This document shows, piece by piece, positions 35,157 to 47,997 of a stretch of 64,000 bases of DNA. A program made the translations under genes and the position numbers. Within the stretch, counting starts at the first letter, position 1; every line of letters starts with the position of its first letter. The DNA is from Poronia punctata. Its lineage: Eukaryota > Ascomycota > Sordariomycetes > Xylariales > Xylariaceae. Below the pieces are notes generated by a model that searched no databases, was not told the origin of the DNA, and saw only the letters and a program-made list of their open reading frames with translations. Location of the stretch: NCBI GenBank assembly GCA_022579005.1, contig MU401460.1, positions 249,886 to 313,885 of the forward strand, written 5' to 3'.

Positions 35157-38100
35157 TTAAATCGTCGAGTCATATATCATACTTACCCAATCGTTTATCT
35201 CCGAGTCGCTAAGTCTCGCAATCGTCCGATCAAACGCTTCTGCGACTAGTCAGTACAGGTCTCATTACCAAAGTCGCGAGAGACCCCCTGTTGACAACCA
35301 GCGCCAACTTACCCGGAGCAACATATACCACCTTGTCGACCTTCGGTTCTTTGCGCAGTTGCCGAAGAAAGTCTTCTGCCCTCATATTTGTGCCGACTTG
35401 ACCGATTAGGAATTTCACACCTAATAGCCGAAATAGTCAGTGGTAACCACATAAAGATACCCCGATGCGGTGAGAGATGGAGTGAGTTGGAGATTCTAGC
35501 GCCTACTTTCGCGGGGGAGCTCAGCTTTCTCGAGCCTGTCGCCGCACTCAATCACGGCCTGGACGAATGTGTCTACGGGCTCGGGTTCGGGGATCCCGTC
35601 CGTAATGACGGAGATGAGTAGGGGTCTCTTGAAATTGTTCGGTAAATTGCTGTAGACCATCGGCTCGAGGATCTTACTCCTCAGGTTCGTCCCAAGGGCC
35701 GAGTCACCGCCCCAGGACAGTGGCTTGAGGACGCTAACTAGACCCTCAAACGTGGGAATCACCGAGTTAGGCATCTCGTGGTTAATATACTGCAGGTAAA
35801 CACCCTCGCCCTTGGGGAGTACTGTGGCGGTGAGGCGAGCAATTCGCTTGATGAGCTGGTTTTGGGCCTCCCAGCGGCCTTCACGTTTCATCGACGTACT
35901 GTCGTCTTCATTGGCAGAGTCAGTATCGCGCCTATTGGCTCACAAGCGTACTATATCCCCCCTCCCCTATTGCGGTTGAACTTACCACAGTACATCACTT
36001 GTTGATGGATTGCGACCTGGAAACTCAGGGGCAAGAGGTCCTTGTTGCTAAAAGGAGTGGACGGCATCTCAGCTAGTGTCAAAGCTCCAATTGCCACCGC
36101 CTGGAGGAACTTGGGATTCTTCTTGAAGAATCTGTCTGTTGGTGCGCCCAGTAGCTGCAAGATGGCCTCGTGGTTCCCCTTAGCGGCCATTTGTATCGCG
36201 ACGGTCCATCCAAGCGGCGTCTGGCCACTCTCTAGCAGCAACTGCACAACGGTCTCGTGTCTCCTCTCGACGGCATACGATAGCGCCGTGCGGCCGTCTA
36301 CGTCCCTGGCTTGAGCGTCAGCGCCCTCATCGAGCAGTTGCTGCACAATAAGGTCGTGGCCCCCTTCGGCGGCCCATCGCAGCGGCGTCTCGTCAGCCAT
36401 TCTATCCAACATTCTATCCCAGTCGTAACTACTTTTGTCCCTTTCAATATGCCAGAACTGGTCCCACCGCTTTCGTGCAACCAACCAGCGTCCAAACGTA
36501 TGCTCTTGGATTCCTATAAAAGTCATTTGGCTTTGACTTAGAGAGTGGATATTCTCGGTTAGATCGCTTTCATCCTTGGCCAGCGTTCTCCTCCTTTCTT
36601 CAAGCTCTCTCAATTCATCCTCTACTTTCTCCCGCTCTATTTTTATCTGCTCCAGGCGATTCTTCTCTTCTTGTTCTGTTTGATGGAGATCCTCCGCTTT
36701 TGTGTCGAGAATGCTTTTTTCTTGAAGTATTTTTATAAGCGCCAGCGTAATATCCGACTTCTGCAACTCTGCTGTTGCATCTACAGTGACCTCTGGCGGA
36801 TGAGATAATGATTTTGGCTGCATGATAAACACTAGCTGCTCCGTATTAGGCTTTAATGTGACACTCAGGTGAAGCAGGCCGTTACTAGCACTTTCCTTCC
36901 CGAATGCTGTTTTTGGCACGGATTCCAGCTTCCTAGCGAGCTCCTGAAGCGACAAGTCCTTACGACATATCATAACATGGCATCGGGGCTCGGCGGATGC
37001 ACCCTGCTGTTTGAACTCGAGCAACACCAAGAAATCCGGGGATTCTTCCTCGTGATAACGAAACCGAGCCATGATCCACGAGGACGATGTTCTCGATATA
37101 ATCAGGGCCTCGTCTTGGTCCCAGCAAGATCGAGGGTTCACCTCAACCAAATCCAGGTTGACTTCCGCAAACGCGTGATATAGCCAGGCCTTTCGACTTG
37201 CGTCCGGAGAGATCCTGCTTTGACTGTCGTTCCTGATGTAGATAAGTCTGGGCGAGTCGCCAGTTGAAGTTCTCGGCTGCAAAATCGCATGCCATCCCAC
37301 AGGTCTGACATACTCGTCGGATGTTCCCGGCGCCGTTTTCGCAAGAGGAATCCCAGTCACGAGTTGCGGATCGTGGTCGGGCCCGCAATGTAGCAGCCCG
37401 ATTGCCCTGTTGTCAGCAGAAGTGGCGAGCAAGGACAGGTAGAGCCGAAGGTTGCCACCGGAAATTTCGACCGAGTTCAGCGAAGTACTAGATTGCTCAC
37501 GGCAAACAATATGTCCGGAATTGGCGAAATCGGATGGAGTGGTTGCCAAAGCTCTCCCAGCTATAACCTGGCCCGGGTCGCTATCGGATGATTGTTCATT
37601 GCTGGTGAAGCCCCATGCCAAGATGGAATCGTCTCTTGTCATCTTCATGATCTGTTCTTGTAGCCGGAAAAAGGCTTGGTCACCGCCCTCGCCATATATC
37701 ATCGGCATCGTCACACCGAAGATCCCCAAGAGACAGTACGCGAGGTCTTCTTTTCTTTTCGTCTCTCTACCCGCAGCCCATGACATACGCTGCGCAACGC
37801 TCGCGCTGCGCAAGTTAGTGATCCCCAAAAGGATCGGGCAGGGGATGCCGGTAATTTCCCCAATAACTGTCCACAGCTTCCCTTTGGTCCCCAGGCAGGA
37901 CCATGCAGAGTTATAAAACCGCATACGCTTAGGTGCAAGAAGCTCCTGCAAGGTCCATCCCCTGCCAAACCATCGACTTGCGCGGAACTTGGACTCGGGC
38001 TCCCCGGCGTAATCGTTATCGCGCGCAGGGACGTCTGAGAGGTAGGCATAGCATACGGAAGCATTTCGATACCATCGGAACATGGAGTTAATAGCCTCGC

Positions 38101-38359
38101 TCAGCTCTACTAGGTTAGTTTTATCGATGCAGCAAGTATCGATCCATATGTATCCAAGGCCATCCTTCTCCGCCTGTCGACAGCTCCCTTGGAACTTGAC
38201 CGACCCGACGCCGGGTTTGCTGGTTCTCCCCGTTTCGACGTCTCGTAAAGTAAGCTCCTCGGAATCATCCCCCCAGGTATGCGACAGTATAGCGTATGGT
38301 GGAGCCTTGTAGTCAAGAAAGTCCTCCAATTCGAACGTTTTTACGTTGATTAGGCGCAT
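35157..38359 (-). CDS. HET domain - ankyrin - von Willebrand factor A protein
   Basis: Exons 38359-35986, 35905-35507, 35420-35313 and 35239-35157 join in phase to give 987 residues. Residues about 20-150 are a HET domain (YAILSHTWGDDSEELT, GYIWIDTCCIDK, RGWTLQELLAPKRMRFY). This domain triggers incompatibility cell death in other fungal proteins. A long middle region follows, then a charged coiled coil (EKVEDELRELEERRRTLA). Two to three ankyrin repeats lie at about 653-740 (ETPLRWAAEGGHDLIVQQLL, RTALSYAVERRHETVVQLLL). The last three exons build a C-terminal vWA-like domain. The MIDAS motif DDSTS (D792, S794, S796) is created by splicing, with the supporting Thr in GTNLRSK and Asp in VITDGIPEP. 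It ends VVYVAPEAFDRTIARLSD. The start was chosen at MRLINVKTFELEDF, the usual N-terminus of HET proteins. Likely role: cytosolic non-self recognition. Confidence 0.88.
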
Positions 38360-41300
38360 TGCGAAGTCTTGTAGAATGCTATGGGTTGTGCAATTGGAGA
38401 GTATGGAGTGGGGAGCAGAAGGGCATGCTCGGTAACTCCGGCACAACCGGGAAGAAATCGACGTCCGCAATAGTCCCTAGTATACTGTGATTAACATGGA
38501 GGACAAGGCTGCGATCGGCGAGCGTGTAATTATTTTAACTTGCATAAAGCGTAACGATATATTCGACAAACGTACCTAAGGGGACGACGACGGAGAGGTC
38601 ATTCTGCGCGATGGGCGCAGCTGAAGCTGAAAGCTGCATGGTTCGCTTGACGGGAAATGCCTGACGGGGACTGCAGCGGCTCTATTGGAACGGAGCGAGA
38701 GGCTTGGAGACCCCTCATTTGCCGATAGGTCGTGGGGAACAGACGACGGTGTGGCAGGGAGATCAATCGGCAGCCACTCGCACCGCACCTGGCAGGGTCT
38801 CGACCTTGGTGGAGACTGCCAGCCAGATGGTAGGTTCGTTCGTTAAATTATATGATCCGGCTGAGGTCATCTGCATTTGAAGAATAGGTATCTCTATCGA
38901 TCCGGCAGAATATCAATTTTTGGAGCCTGTTCGAAGGTCTTTGGGTCCTCTAGATTTGCTTTCTCTCCATGGCCCTTTCCATGATTTCCTGCAACCTACG
39001 TGTACAAGTAGAGTTTTTAGTCCAGGAATGTGCTGGCCTCCTTCCTTAGTGCAAGTGTGGGTCTGCGGATACATGCTGTATGCGGCGTTTTCCACTTCCA
39101 TCAATTGACCGCTATGGAAGTCCGCGTGTCAGAGCGAAAGAGGTTTCGGCATGGCACCGTCGAGAACCGGGCCCGGCGAATCCACAATCCCCGGGACGGA
39201 ACGTTTACCTCATGCCCCGGCCTCGCACGGCGCGACGAGCAACGAGATCGGCATTGCAACACTGCGACGCCAAGGGAGCCGGGGTCGTACAGTACCGAGT
39301 ACAGAATTTGAACGCGGAGGCGAATGCGACCGGAGCACTCCCATGTAACGGCAATGGCCCGAGGAGGCGGGTCCCGTAGTGTGAGATGGAGGTGGTACAG
39401 TTGGCACCTTTCGAATCACCCCTAACCTAGATTTTCTCATCGAGTTTTAAGTAGGACATAAATAGAGAGTGAGGTTACCAAAGCCTCTATCGAGCGCTTG
39501 CTATATCCCTCATCCCTCGACTATCTTCATTAATTACGAAGAGAAAAGTAGAGAATAGAGGTCTACGTGTACGAGTAGGGCTAATGTTTTTCGTTGGCAG
39601 AAAAGATACGTACCCTACGAGTAGATACACCCACGACTATTCTTCCTACAGTACACGTATGTACTCCTATCTACTCGTAGTCCCTTTTTCCCTTTTTCTT
39701 ATTTTCCTTGCATATTGGCTGTCCCCTGATAATTCAAGTTGATCAAGCAATAAGCTTACTACTTAAGAAGACAATAGTTGTTTAATATTATCTATTCCTT
39801 TCCCCTATTTATTTATTAACATTACCGCCCTTCCTTTTTCCTTTTATCTTTGTTACTACCTAGGGTTGTGTGTCTACCTACTAGTAGGTACCTACTAGTA
39901 GGTAGTAGGTATGATATAAAGCATATATACAATGTTATGCAGAAGTGGGTCCCCTAATACATAAGGCATTAAACCCACTGCAGGTGGTCAAAATCTTAGA
40001 TCACCTCAGATAAGAGATTTTAGCTGCTTTTGTGCATACTTGTACAATTACCTACTATTTTTTAGAGTTATAACCTCAACTCATATTAGGCACACCACAT
40101 ATTCTAGCATTGTTGTGATTAATGACGTATCTTGTGTTATAGCTCGCCCTTTTTGTTACATGTAATTTTTGCACACATACAAAAGGCTTTAAGGACTTGA
40201 TTTTTAAATAACAGAACCTCCAGTCCTCAAAAGGCTTTTATACTAATACTATTTTACATCTACAAGAAGTTATTAAAGGTATCTAGCAGTCAACATGTGC
40301 CTACCTACGTGTACCTTACAGTGCTTGGTGTTTGTGTTACAAATGGTCGTCTCCTTGTACGTGTAGTTAAAAGTAGGAGCTAAAAGTGGCTGGAGCTATG
40401 GAATTGAAAATCATGACGTCACTATGTGCCCCACAGGAGCTTCCCCGATATCCATTATTATTTACGCGTACCTGTACTACTAGGAGAGCCCCTACCACGA
40501 CGGAAAAGCACCAGGCATAGCTCCTGATCGAGATTCCAAAGAAACACGTCCCACGGAGTCTGTGAACCGTGTACGTCATGGTTACGAGCTTGGATACATA
40601 TACGTGTATACACACTGAAGTACCTTTACTACGTGTACGAACTGAATATTGTTCAAACAGGATAGCCCAGGCGTTTGAAGGGAGGGGCAGTATTTGCGGG
40701 CAGTTCCTTCTGGACAATATGCTACCATGAGTCTAGAAGCATCTAACAGGCAGGACATCTGTGCTGGTGGTATGCCCTGGTCAGTGGTAACAGGTCGTAG
40801 CCCAGCTTGTTGGCCAGGTCCCGAGGTTCCTTCACATGGCAAATATGTACGTATCATCATTGTGATGGTACCTACATGTATCCATAGAGGTAGTACAAGG
40901 TCAGTGCCCGTACTTTAGTGACGTGATACATTTTTATTATTGTTTACAGCAGCTATTGAATCCCAAGTCCCCACTACAACTTCTACAGTCACCACTGCCC
41001 TTGACGGTAAGTACGAAAGAGGTAGTCCACGTGTAGTTACTACCAGTGCTTTCAAAGAATTCTACTCGATCGATGTGTACTAACCAAGTCTAGTAATTCT
41101 GCGTGTAGGACACAAGCAGAGAGGTACAACAGAGGCAGACTGACGTAAGTGAAACAAAGGATACCTGCTCAAACATTCTTGTTAGGTACTGCCCTGACCG
41201 TCCATATACATCTTTCCCAGCTGCATCCATTTTGCATTCCTCATCCTTTTCTCAATCTCCCTACAATACTCCCCAGCACATCTTCACTTCAAGTGACACT

Positions 41301-41396
41301 GACACGCTGCGCTTTCTCCCAGACAGCTACTCTTCCCAACGTCAAGACGTTTGCCGCATATTGAGTTAGTTCAGTTATTACTGGGAAGCTTACATC
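38360..41396. other. Long intergenic region
   Basis: No gene is supported. It includes the promoter side of the HET gene, an AT-rich stretch (about 39660-40270), a 32-bp perfect palindrome at 39874-39905, and a pyrimidine-rich leader before the Ish1-like start (about 41205-41290). Confidence 0.5.
39874..39905. repeat. 32-bp perfect palindrome made of two 12-bp palindromes
   Basis: Two copies of the 12-bp palindrome CCTACTAGTAGG (39877-39888 and 39891-39902) are separated by TA. The whole 32-bp block is self-complementary. It lies in AT-rich intergenic DNA. Confidence 0.9.
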
Positions 41397-43341
41397 ATGA
41401 GGTTGTCGAGCCTCTTCACCCTCGCGTTGGCGACCAACGTTGCCGTCGCCAGCAGCGGGTGGTTTTCAAAAGCAGGTGTGTTTCTAATCCACTCTCTGAT
41501 ATTTGAAGAAGAAACTGACCCGGTGCACGACAGCCTATAACAAATGGCATCAAACTGAGCTCGAGCGATGGTTGTCTGACAACAGTATCCCTTATCCTAC
41601 TCCAGCTGACCGCAAGGATCTCGAAAATCTGATTCAAAAGAACTGGGATACCTACGCGGTCGCTCCCTACAAGGACTGGGACACGGACAAACTCGCTTCA
41701 TACCTGAAGCAGAAAGGTGTCGAAACAAAGGACTCTGCTGCCTCGAACAAGGACTCCCTCCTCTCTCAGGTCCAGTCGTCATGGTATGAGACAGAAGACA
41801 AGGCCCAAACGGCCTGGACAGATACGAAAACATGGTTTCTAGATACCTGGTCCGACAGTACTCTGAAGTCCTTTGCTGATAAGCACGGCATCCCTGGTAA
41901 GTTTGGCAACGCCTTGATACTCCTTTACCCTTCCCAGTATCGTAACTTACCAATTCCGCAGTCCCTCAGCCGCGAAACCGCGATACTCTGCTCCAAAAGG
42001 TCCGCTCTAACTATGAGACGGTTGCCAAGAAGCTTGGAGAGACTGCCTCTTACCCTGGTGACTGGTTGTACGAGTCCTGGACGGAATCTGATTTGAAAGA
42101 ATGGCTGGACACTCATGGGGTTCCTGCCCCTCAGCCTACTAGCGTGAGTTGCACATGAAGCGCAGAGAATATGTCCTGTACTAACACCTCTATAGCGTGA
42201 TAAGTTGATTGCGTCAGTCCGCCGAAATTCTCGCCTCGCCTATTTGAAGTCACAGGATCAGTTGGCTGCTGCATCTGCTAGCGCGAACTCTGCTTATGGA
42301 ACTCTGACGGATAAGATCATTGATGCTTGGAGTGATTCTCAGTTGAAGGAGTTCTGCGATAAGAATTCCATCCCCGGTAAGTAAGGCCGAGGCAGTTCCC
42401 ACTCATCATCCTATTAACCCCTTCCACAGTTCCTCAGGGCACAAAGACCAACGAGCTTCGGGCGCTTGTACGCAAGCACCGCGCTGAATTCTTGGGTGAT
42501 ACGTTATCTGGCTCTGCCGCCAGTGCATATGGTGCTGCCACCAGCAAGGCCGGTAATGAGTATGCTCGTGCTACCAACGACGCCAGTTTGGCGGCCCAGG
42601 ATGCCTTCAACCGCGCTGTCGATAGCTGGTCCGACAGCCGACTAAAGGCATATCTGGATGCACGCGGGGTTCCTGTTCCCCAGGCATCCAAAACCGAAGA
42701 GCTCCGTGCTTTGGTACGCCGAAACTCGCACAAGGCGGCGTCTGGATTTACTGCATGGACCTGGCAGGATCTCTCGTATGACAACCTCCGAAAGTATCTG
42801 GTCAACAGTGGCAATGATGCTGCCAAGAAGGTAGGCGAGAGCAGCAGCGCTACACGTGACGAACTTGTCGATGCTGCCCAGTCTGTCTATGCCTCAGCCT
42901 CTAGCGCTGGCGGTGTGTCGTACGCTTCGGCCACGAGTTTCTTGGCTCAAGCTACCCAAACTGCCAAGGACAATGTCTTTGACACCTGGAGTGAGAGTGA
43001 GCTCAAGGCGTACCTAGACAGCTATGGCGTGGTAAGAACTCCCCTTTTCCCTCTCCTTGGGAATTCCCTTTACCCATGGCCTTTTAGGATCAACTATAAT
43101 GTAATTACTGTACTTACACGAGATATAGCCGGTTCCTCAAGGTTCTACCATGAACGAACTCATCGCCGAGGCGCGCAAGCAATCGACCTACTTCAAGTAT
43201 GGCACAACCAACCCTGTGAACACTGCCTTTGCCAAAATTGGCGAGAGCGTCAAGGGCGCTTACCAATGGGTTATGGGCCATTTGGTCGCCGGGTCCGAAG
43301 TAGCGAAGAAGAAGGCGGACGATGCCAAGAATGAGCTGTAA
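41397..43341 (+). CDS. Ish1/Msc1-family nuclear-envelope/ER stress protein
   Basis: Six exons, 41397-41475, 41534-41896, 41962-42143, 42196-42376, 42430-43031 and 43129-43341, encode 539 residues. The first exon supplies a signal peptide (MRLSSLFTLALATNVAVA). The rest is at least eight copies of the short Ish1 helix-extended-loop-helix repeat. Its pattern is D-x-W-S-[DE]-S-x-L-K-x-[YFW]-x-x-x-x-[GS]-[VI]-P-x-P-Q. Examples are DTWSDSTLKSFADKHGIPVP, DSWSDSRLKAYLDARGVPVP and DTWSESELKAYLDSYGVPVP. Four introns interrupt repeats at or next to the Gly/Ser-[IV]-P-x-P segment, suggesting the repeat spread by exon duplication. Yeast Msc1 and fission-yeast Ish1 sit in the ER or nuclear envelope and respond to stress. 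The C-terminus is Lys-rich and coiled. Alanine/serine-rich linkers separate the repeats. Confidence 0.9.
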
Positions 43342-43814
43342 ATGTGCTTAATATGGCAAAACGACCAAGATAACTATGATCTTACCGCTGCCATGTCCGG
43401 GCGGCAAGGCTTTTCACGACGATACGACCACGATTCAGTCACCGGTGTAGGGCAAGGAGGGCCGAAAAGTTTGTTATGCGCATTGCTTTCGATAGGTTAA
43501 GGGGCGTAATAGGTTATAGCTCTAGTTGCCTTCCTTTTGCATGGATTGTCGGGATAGGGGTCTCGGAATCATCACTGAGCAAAAGGTAGACCCAAGAGGT
43601 TGCAGAAGCCCGATGTATTAGTAGTAATAAAGAAAGACTATGCAACTATTTCGGCCTTTGCCATTATCCATTGTGTGACTAAACCTACCGATAGTGTAAC
43701 TGTGTGATGAGTGATGAGTGATGAGTGATGAGTGATGAGGTCTTATCTCCGCTTAACGAGTAAATTTAGACAGGTAGGTTTACTTGTAGAAGATTGTACT
43801 TTTACTCAAAACTA
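43342..43814. other. Intergenic 3' flank between convergent Ish1-like and GH31 genes
   Basis: No coding region. A GTGATGA heptanucleotide array lies at about 43703-43739. Confidence 0.6.
43703..43739. repeat. GTGATGA heptanucleotide tandem repeat
   Basis: Five consecutive GTGATGA units downstream of both convergent genes. Confidence 0.85.
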
Positions 43815-46188
43815 TCAACCGACCTTTTCAAAAACAGGCATATACTCTAATGGTGCGGCCACTGTCACGGCGAAGTCACCACTATCCCCCGGTGGGCTTG
43901 AGTGAACCTGTCCAACCCGCTCTCCGTCCGCGCTTAATTGTTGCCACTGGGCACCCCTTGGTAGGACAACGCGGCGCTCCCTCTGACCTTCGTGCAAGAT
44001 GGGTGCTACGAGGAATTTGGGGCCAAACATGTACTGGTCACTGACGTCCCAGATGCTCTTCTGCTCGGGGAAGTCGTAGAAGAGGGGACGGATGATGGGA
44101 TCGCCAGTCTCGTGGGCAGCGGCCATGAGGTCCCGGACGTAATCGCGGAGCTTCTCGCGCAGGAAGAGGTACTGCTTGCAGATGCCGTAGACCTCGTCTC
44201 CGTAGCTCCAGACCTCGTTGGGGGCGCCGGAGAGGCAGTGGCTGCCGCCGGTGGTGCCGTGGCGGGGCTGCTGCGGCTCGCGGTCGCCGTGCAGGCGGAA
44301 GACGGGACAGAAGGCGCCCCACTGGAACCAGCGGACGAAGAGCTCGCGAAAGGCGGGCTCGCGAGGGTCTCCGCCGTGGAAGCCGCCAATGTCCGTCGTC
44401 CACCAGGGGATGCCGGCTAGTCCGGCGTTTAGACCGGCCGAGAGCTGGGCGCGGAGACTGGGCCATGAACTAGCTATGTCGCCGGACCACTAAAGGGGGA
44501 GGTTTTTTTGTGTCAACTTTTTCTCTCTATGTGTGTCTCTTGTCTATCTCTTAATGATAGATAGGTAGGTACTGTGCACAGCCAAAAACTTACTAGTAGG
44601 GCTCCATATTTCTGACTACCGGCCCAGCAGCAGCGGACTAGGTTCACGACGCGGTCTTGGCCGGCTGCCTTCATTCCTTCGTAGAATGCACGGGAGTACT
44701 GTACCGGGTAGATGTTGCCGACCACTTTTGTTTATTATTAGTTTCGATAGATACCCTGTCGAGTCATGGAGGTGTTGGGAATGTGACAATGAAAAAAAAA
44801 AAAAAAAAAAAAAAAACCACAAAGCGCAAGATAGGGGTAGGTAGGTAGAAAGGTAGAACTAGCTAGGTTAGTTCAGGTTTTAGAATAGGTTACTCACTCA
44901 AATCTGGACCGACATGATATCGATAGTTATCAAAGTCGTAATGCGTGTACTCGGGCTCTGCCTCGTCGAGCCAGAAGATCTTGATGCCGCGATTGTAATA
45001 GTTCTGCTTGGCCTTCTGCCAGACGTATTCGCGGGCGGCCGGGTTGGTGGCGTCGAAGTGCACGCAGTTGCCCACGCCCTCCATCACGATGCGCCAGCCC
45101 CGGTCCTGCCGGATCAGGAGACCCTTCTCAACCATCTCCTCGTAGTTCTCCGACTGGCGGTCCACCGTCGGCCAGATGGAGACCATCAGCTCGATGTCGA
45201 GGGACTTGAGCTCTACAATCATAGCGTCTACAATTGGGGGTTTAATGGTGTGAGTAGGTAGGTTTTATCAAAATCAAAAGGTGGAAATAGAGTACGAACC
45301 TGGGTCTGGCCAGTACGTAGGGTCAAACTTCCACTCCCCCTCCTTGGGCCAGTGGAAATAATCCACCACGATGACGTCCATCGGAAGGCCGCGGCGCTTA
45401 TGCTCTCTCGCCACCTCGAGGATTTCATCCTGTGTCTGGTACCGCAGCTTACACTGCCAGAAACCGAGGCCGTACTCGGGCATCTCCGGCGCGGTGCCCG
45501 TCACTTTGCCGTAGGCGCGCACGATATCGGAAGGCGTGTCGCCCGCAACGATCCAGTAATCCAGAAGGCGCGTGGAAAGAGCCTCAAAGGTGGTGACGTT
45601 CTTGCCGAAGACGGCGCGGCCCACAGCCGGGTTGTTCCAAAGGAAGCCGTAGCCCTCGGAGCTGACGGCGAAGGGAATAGATGCCTGCGAGTTGCGCTGC
45701 GCCAGCTCGATATCGGCGCCCTTGAGGTCGAGGTACGGCTGTTGATACTGGCCCATGCCGTAGATCTTCTCGTCTGGACTGACGGCCTCGAACCTCGCCG
45801 TCAGATGCCATGAGTCGGTACCGGGCCGCGGCACGAACTGGCGCGGCACGATGCGGAGAGCCGAACACTTGGGGTCTTTGACGTCCACGCGCGTCCTCAT
45901 AAACTCTTCCAGTAGCACTTTGCCTTTGCCATTATAGATGGTAACCTTGCCTCTCTGGCTGATGTGTGCCGTGATGCCTCCATTTTGGATAGAAGCCTCT
46001 TTCTCCTCTATGTCGACCGAGGCGTCTTTAAGTTCCGGAAGAGGCTCTGATAAGGCCCAGTCCTCGGCCGGGAAATTCGGCTCGTAAGTAGCTCTTACAC
46101 GAAAGGCGTTGGGTCCCCAGGCTTCGATACGGAGAAGCTCCGAATCGAACCGATATTCCAAGACGGTTTTCTCCGGGTTGGCAAACAT
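43815..46188 (-). CDS. GH31 glycoside hydrolase, alpha-xylosidase-like
   Basis: Exons 46188-45300, 45227-44898, 44724-44594 and 44489-43815 encode 674 residues. There is no signal peptide, so the enzyme is probably cytosolic. The N-terminal beta-sandwich domain (about 1-200) is followed by the catalytic barrel. The nucleophile is D384 in IFWLDEAEPEY and the acid/base D454 in WSGDIASSW; both sit next to splice junctions. Other family landmarks are YGLGFWQCKLRYQTQDE, VIVVDYFHWPKEGEWKFDP, PWWTTDIGGFHGG and RWFQWGAFCPVFRLHG. The FWLDEAEPE and WSGDI context is closer to alpha-xylosidases than to secreted alpha-glucosidases. Such enzymes trim xylose from xyloglucan oligosaccharides. The intron 44897-44725 is long for this genome and carries a T25 run (minus strand). 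The start is the first ATG, MFANPEKTVLEYRF. Confidence 0.9.
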
Positions 46189-47997
46189 GGTGTAATCCAG
46201 GTTAAAAGGGGGAAAGGGGGGAAACGAACAAGGACGAACAGGTATCTTAATCTTTAAGTAATTGTTCCTTTAATCTTCCGGGCATCACTTGCAGCTTTTG
46301 GGCAGCCAGTGAGCCTAACAAGGCCCGGTATGGGTATCCGAAAGTCGGGTTCGTGCTAATGCGCGGGTTGTCCATCCGGTTTGTCTTGGCCTCCGTCTTC
46401 TCGGGCAAATTACACCCGACCTTGGTATTATCGTACATATTATGCAGTGTTCAGCATTTGGTCTTCTGCCAGGCTTGTTGCAGTCTCTTCGCATAGATCT
46501 ACAACAACATCCAGTCTTTTTTCTTTTTCATGATGCACAGATGGTGTTTTGTTGCATATCTGCAACCCATACATATGCCGGCCGGCTCGCCCCATTCCGC
46601 ATACGGCACCCCGGCTGGGGTAGATATACGCAGCAATCTGCCTGTTAAATAAGAGTGTATTGTGCCGGTGAGGGCCCGGGGTTTTTCTCTAGCCGCCCGG
46701 TGCGAAGGCCACCTATTGCCTCGTTGTTAGGTGCATATCTCTGATGCATCGATCTATAGGGGAAAGTGCTCTAGGAGAGCTGTTCCTTACTTCCCTTACC
46801 TTGGCCACTACGTACGTCATGTTCATCCTCCCTCACGACTTCGGAAACGGGCGATGTGCATCAAGCTCCAATTTCCCCAACAAGCGCAGCATGAACGGCA
46901 AATGCACTTATCTGGTGTCAATCCCGATTCCCCTCCATTCCCTCGTGCGGGGTTGGGCTTGGTCAACTGTTCACAGGCATGAATATGTGAGAAAACGTGG
47001 GAGACCACCAAAAGCTATTGGACACAAAGGGTCACATCGATTGGAGCCGGTCCAATCGAAATGTTGACCGTGTGGGTATATATTGTAAATATTTAATCGG
47101 GGTTGCTGTAAGTTTGCTTCGTCACTCGTGGGTTAAATTGCAGGTTGCACGTGAGTGATGGTGGACCCCGACTTCTATTGCAAAGAGGCAATGGAACCAA
47201 ATGATAGGTTACCTCTCGTTGCAGGGATTCTACGAGTAGGTAACGACTTAGGAAGAAACTCCGAGCTAGGTATCTGGTCAAAGTTCTATGCTTCTGGATT
47301 CATCCCCTAGTTGATGGCAGGTACTGCCGTGACCCGTCTTCCGTCTGGTGGGACCGGCTGTCGCCGTAGGCTCGTGAAAGGTTGCATGTGCTTAGGTAGC
47401 CAACCTCCAAAAACGAAGATCACCTAAAGATTACATAGGGGTTTCTCAGCCTGACATGAATTCAACATGCTCCTGACAAACTCTGCGAGAAACTAGACTA
47501 GACTCACTCCAATGACTTGTCATTAAGCACGTAGGCATCGCCAAGAGTGTTCAGGGAACGGGGCCTAGCAAATAGACGTAGATAAGACGTGCTTAGCAGT
47601 CAGGAGTCAGGACTAAAATAACCTCCCGGTCAAATTATATTCGGAGAAGGAACGTGTTCTGCGGTTTCCTGAAAGCAAAAGTACCACCTTCCTATGACCC
47701 CCCCCCCCCAGTTTGGTTTCCGTCCTTGGGCATTTTATCTCCTTCGGCTTATTGATATTCTTCGGGACACATGGAAGTTGAACCACCTTTATAAACGAAA
47801 TGTAAAAAAAAGCCTTGTACCCAAAACCGCGAACTTTCGCTTGGTCTGTACCTATCAAGTCCCAACCCAACCACTTTCCAACTTATACCGAACCTAAACA
47901 CCAAACCATCTTTCCCCAAAGGGCGACATTAACAAAACTGCTCCCGAGTCCCCATCCATCCACAGATCATCTATCTATCTAGTATCGTCGATGATCC
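46189..47997. other. Intergenic region between GH31 and hydrophobin genes
   Basis: No gene is supported on either strand. It contains a C12 run at about 47698-47709 and scattered TAGGTA words. The GH31 promoter should lie in its first several hundred bases. Confidence 0.5.

Noticed and set aside
44006..44466. Ser/Ala- and Arg/Pro-rich open frames opposite or shifted to the GH31 last exon
   Set aside because: Shadow frames of a GC-rich coding exon whose true frame carries the GH31 catalytic motifs.
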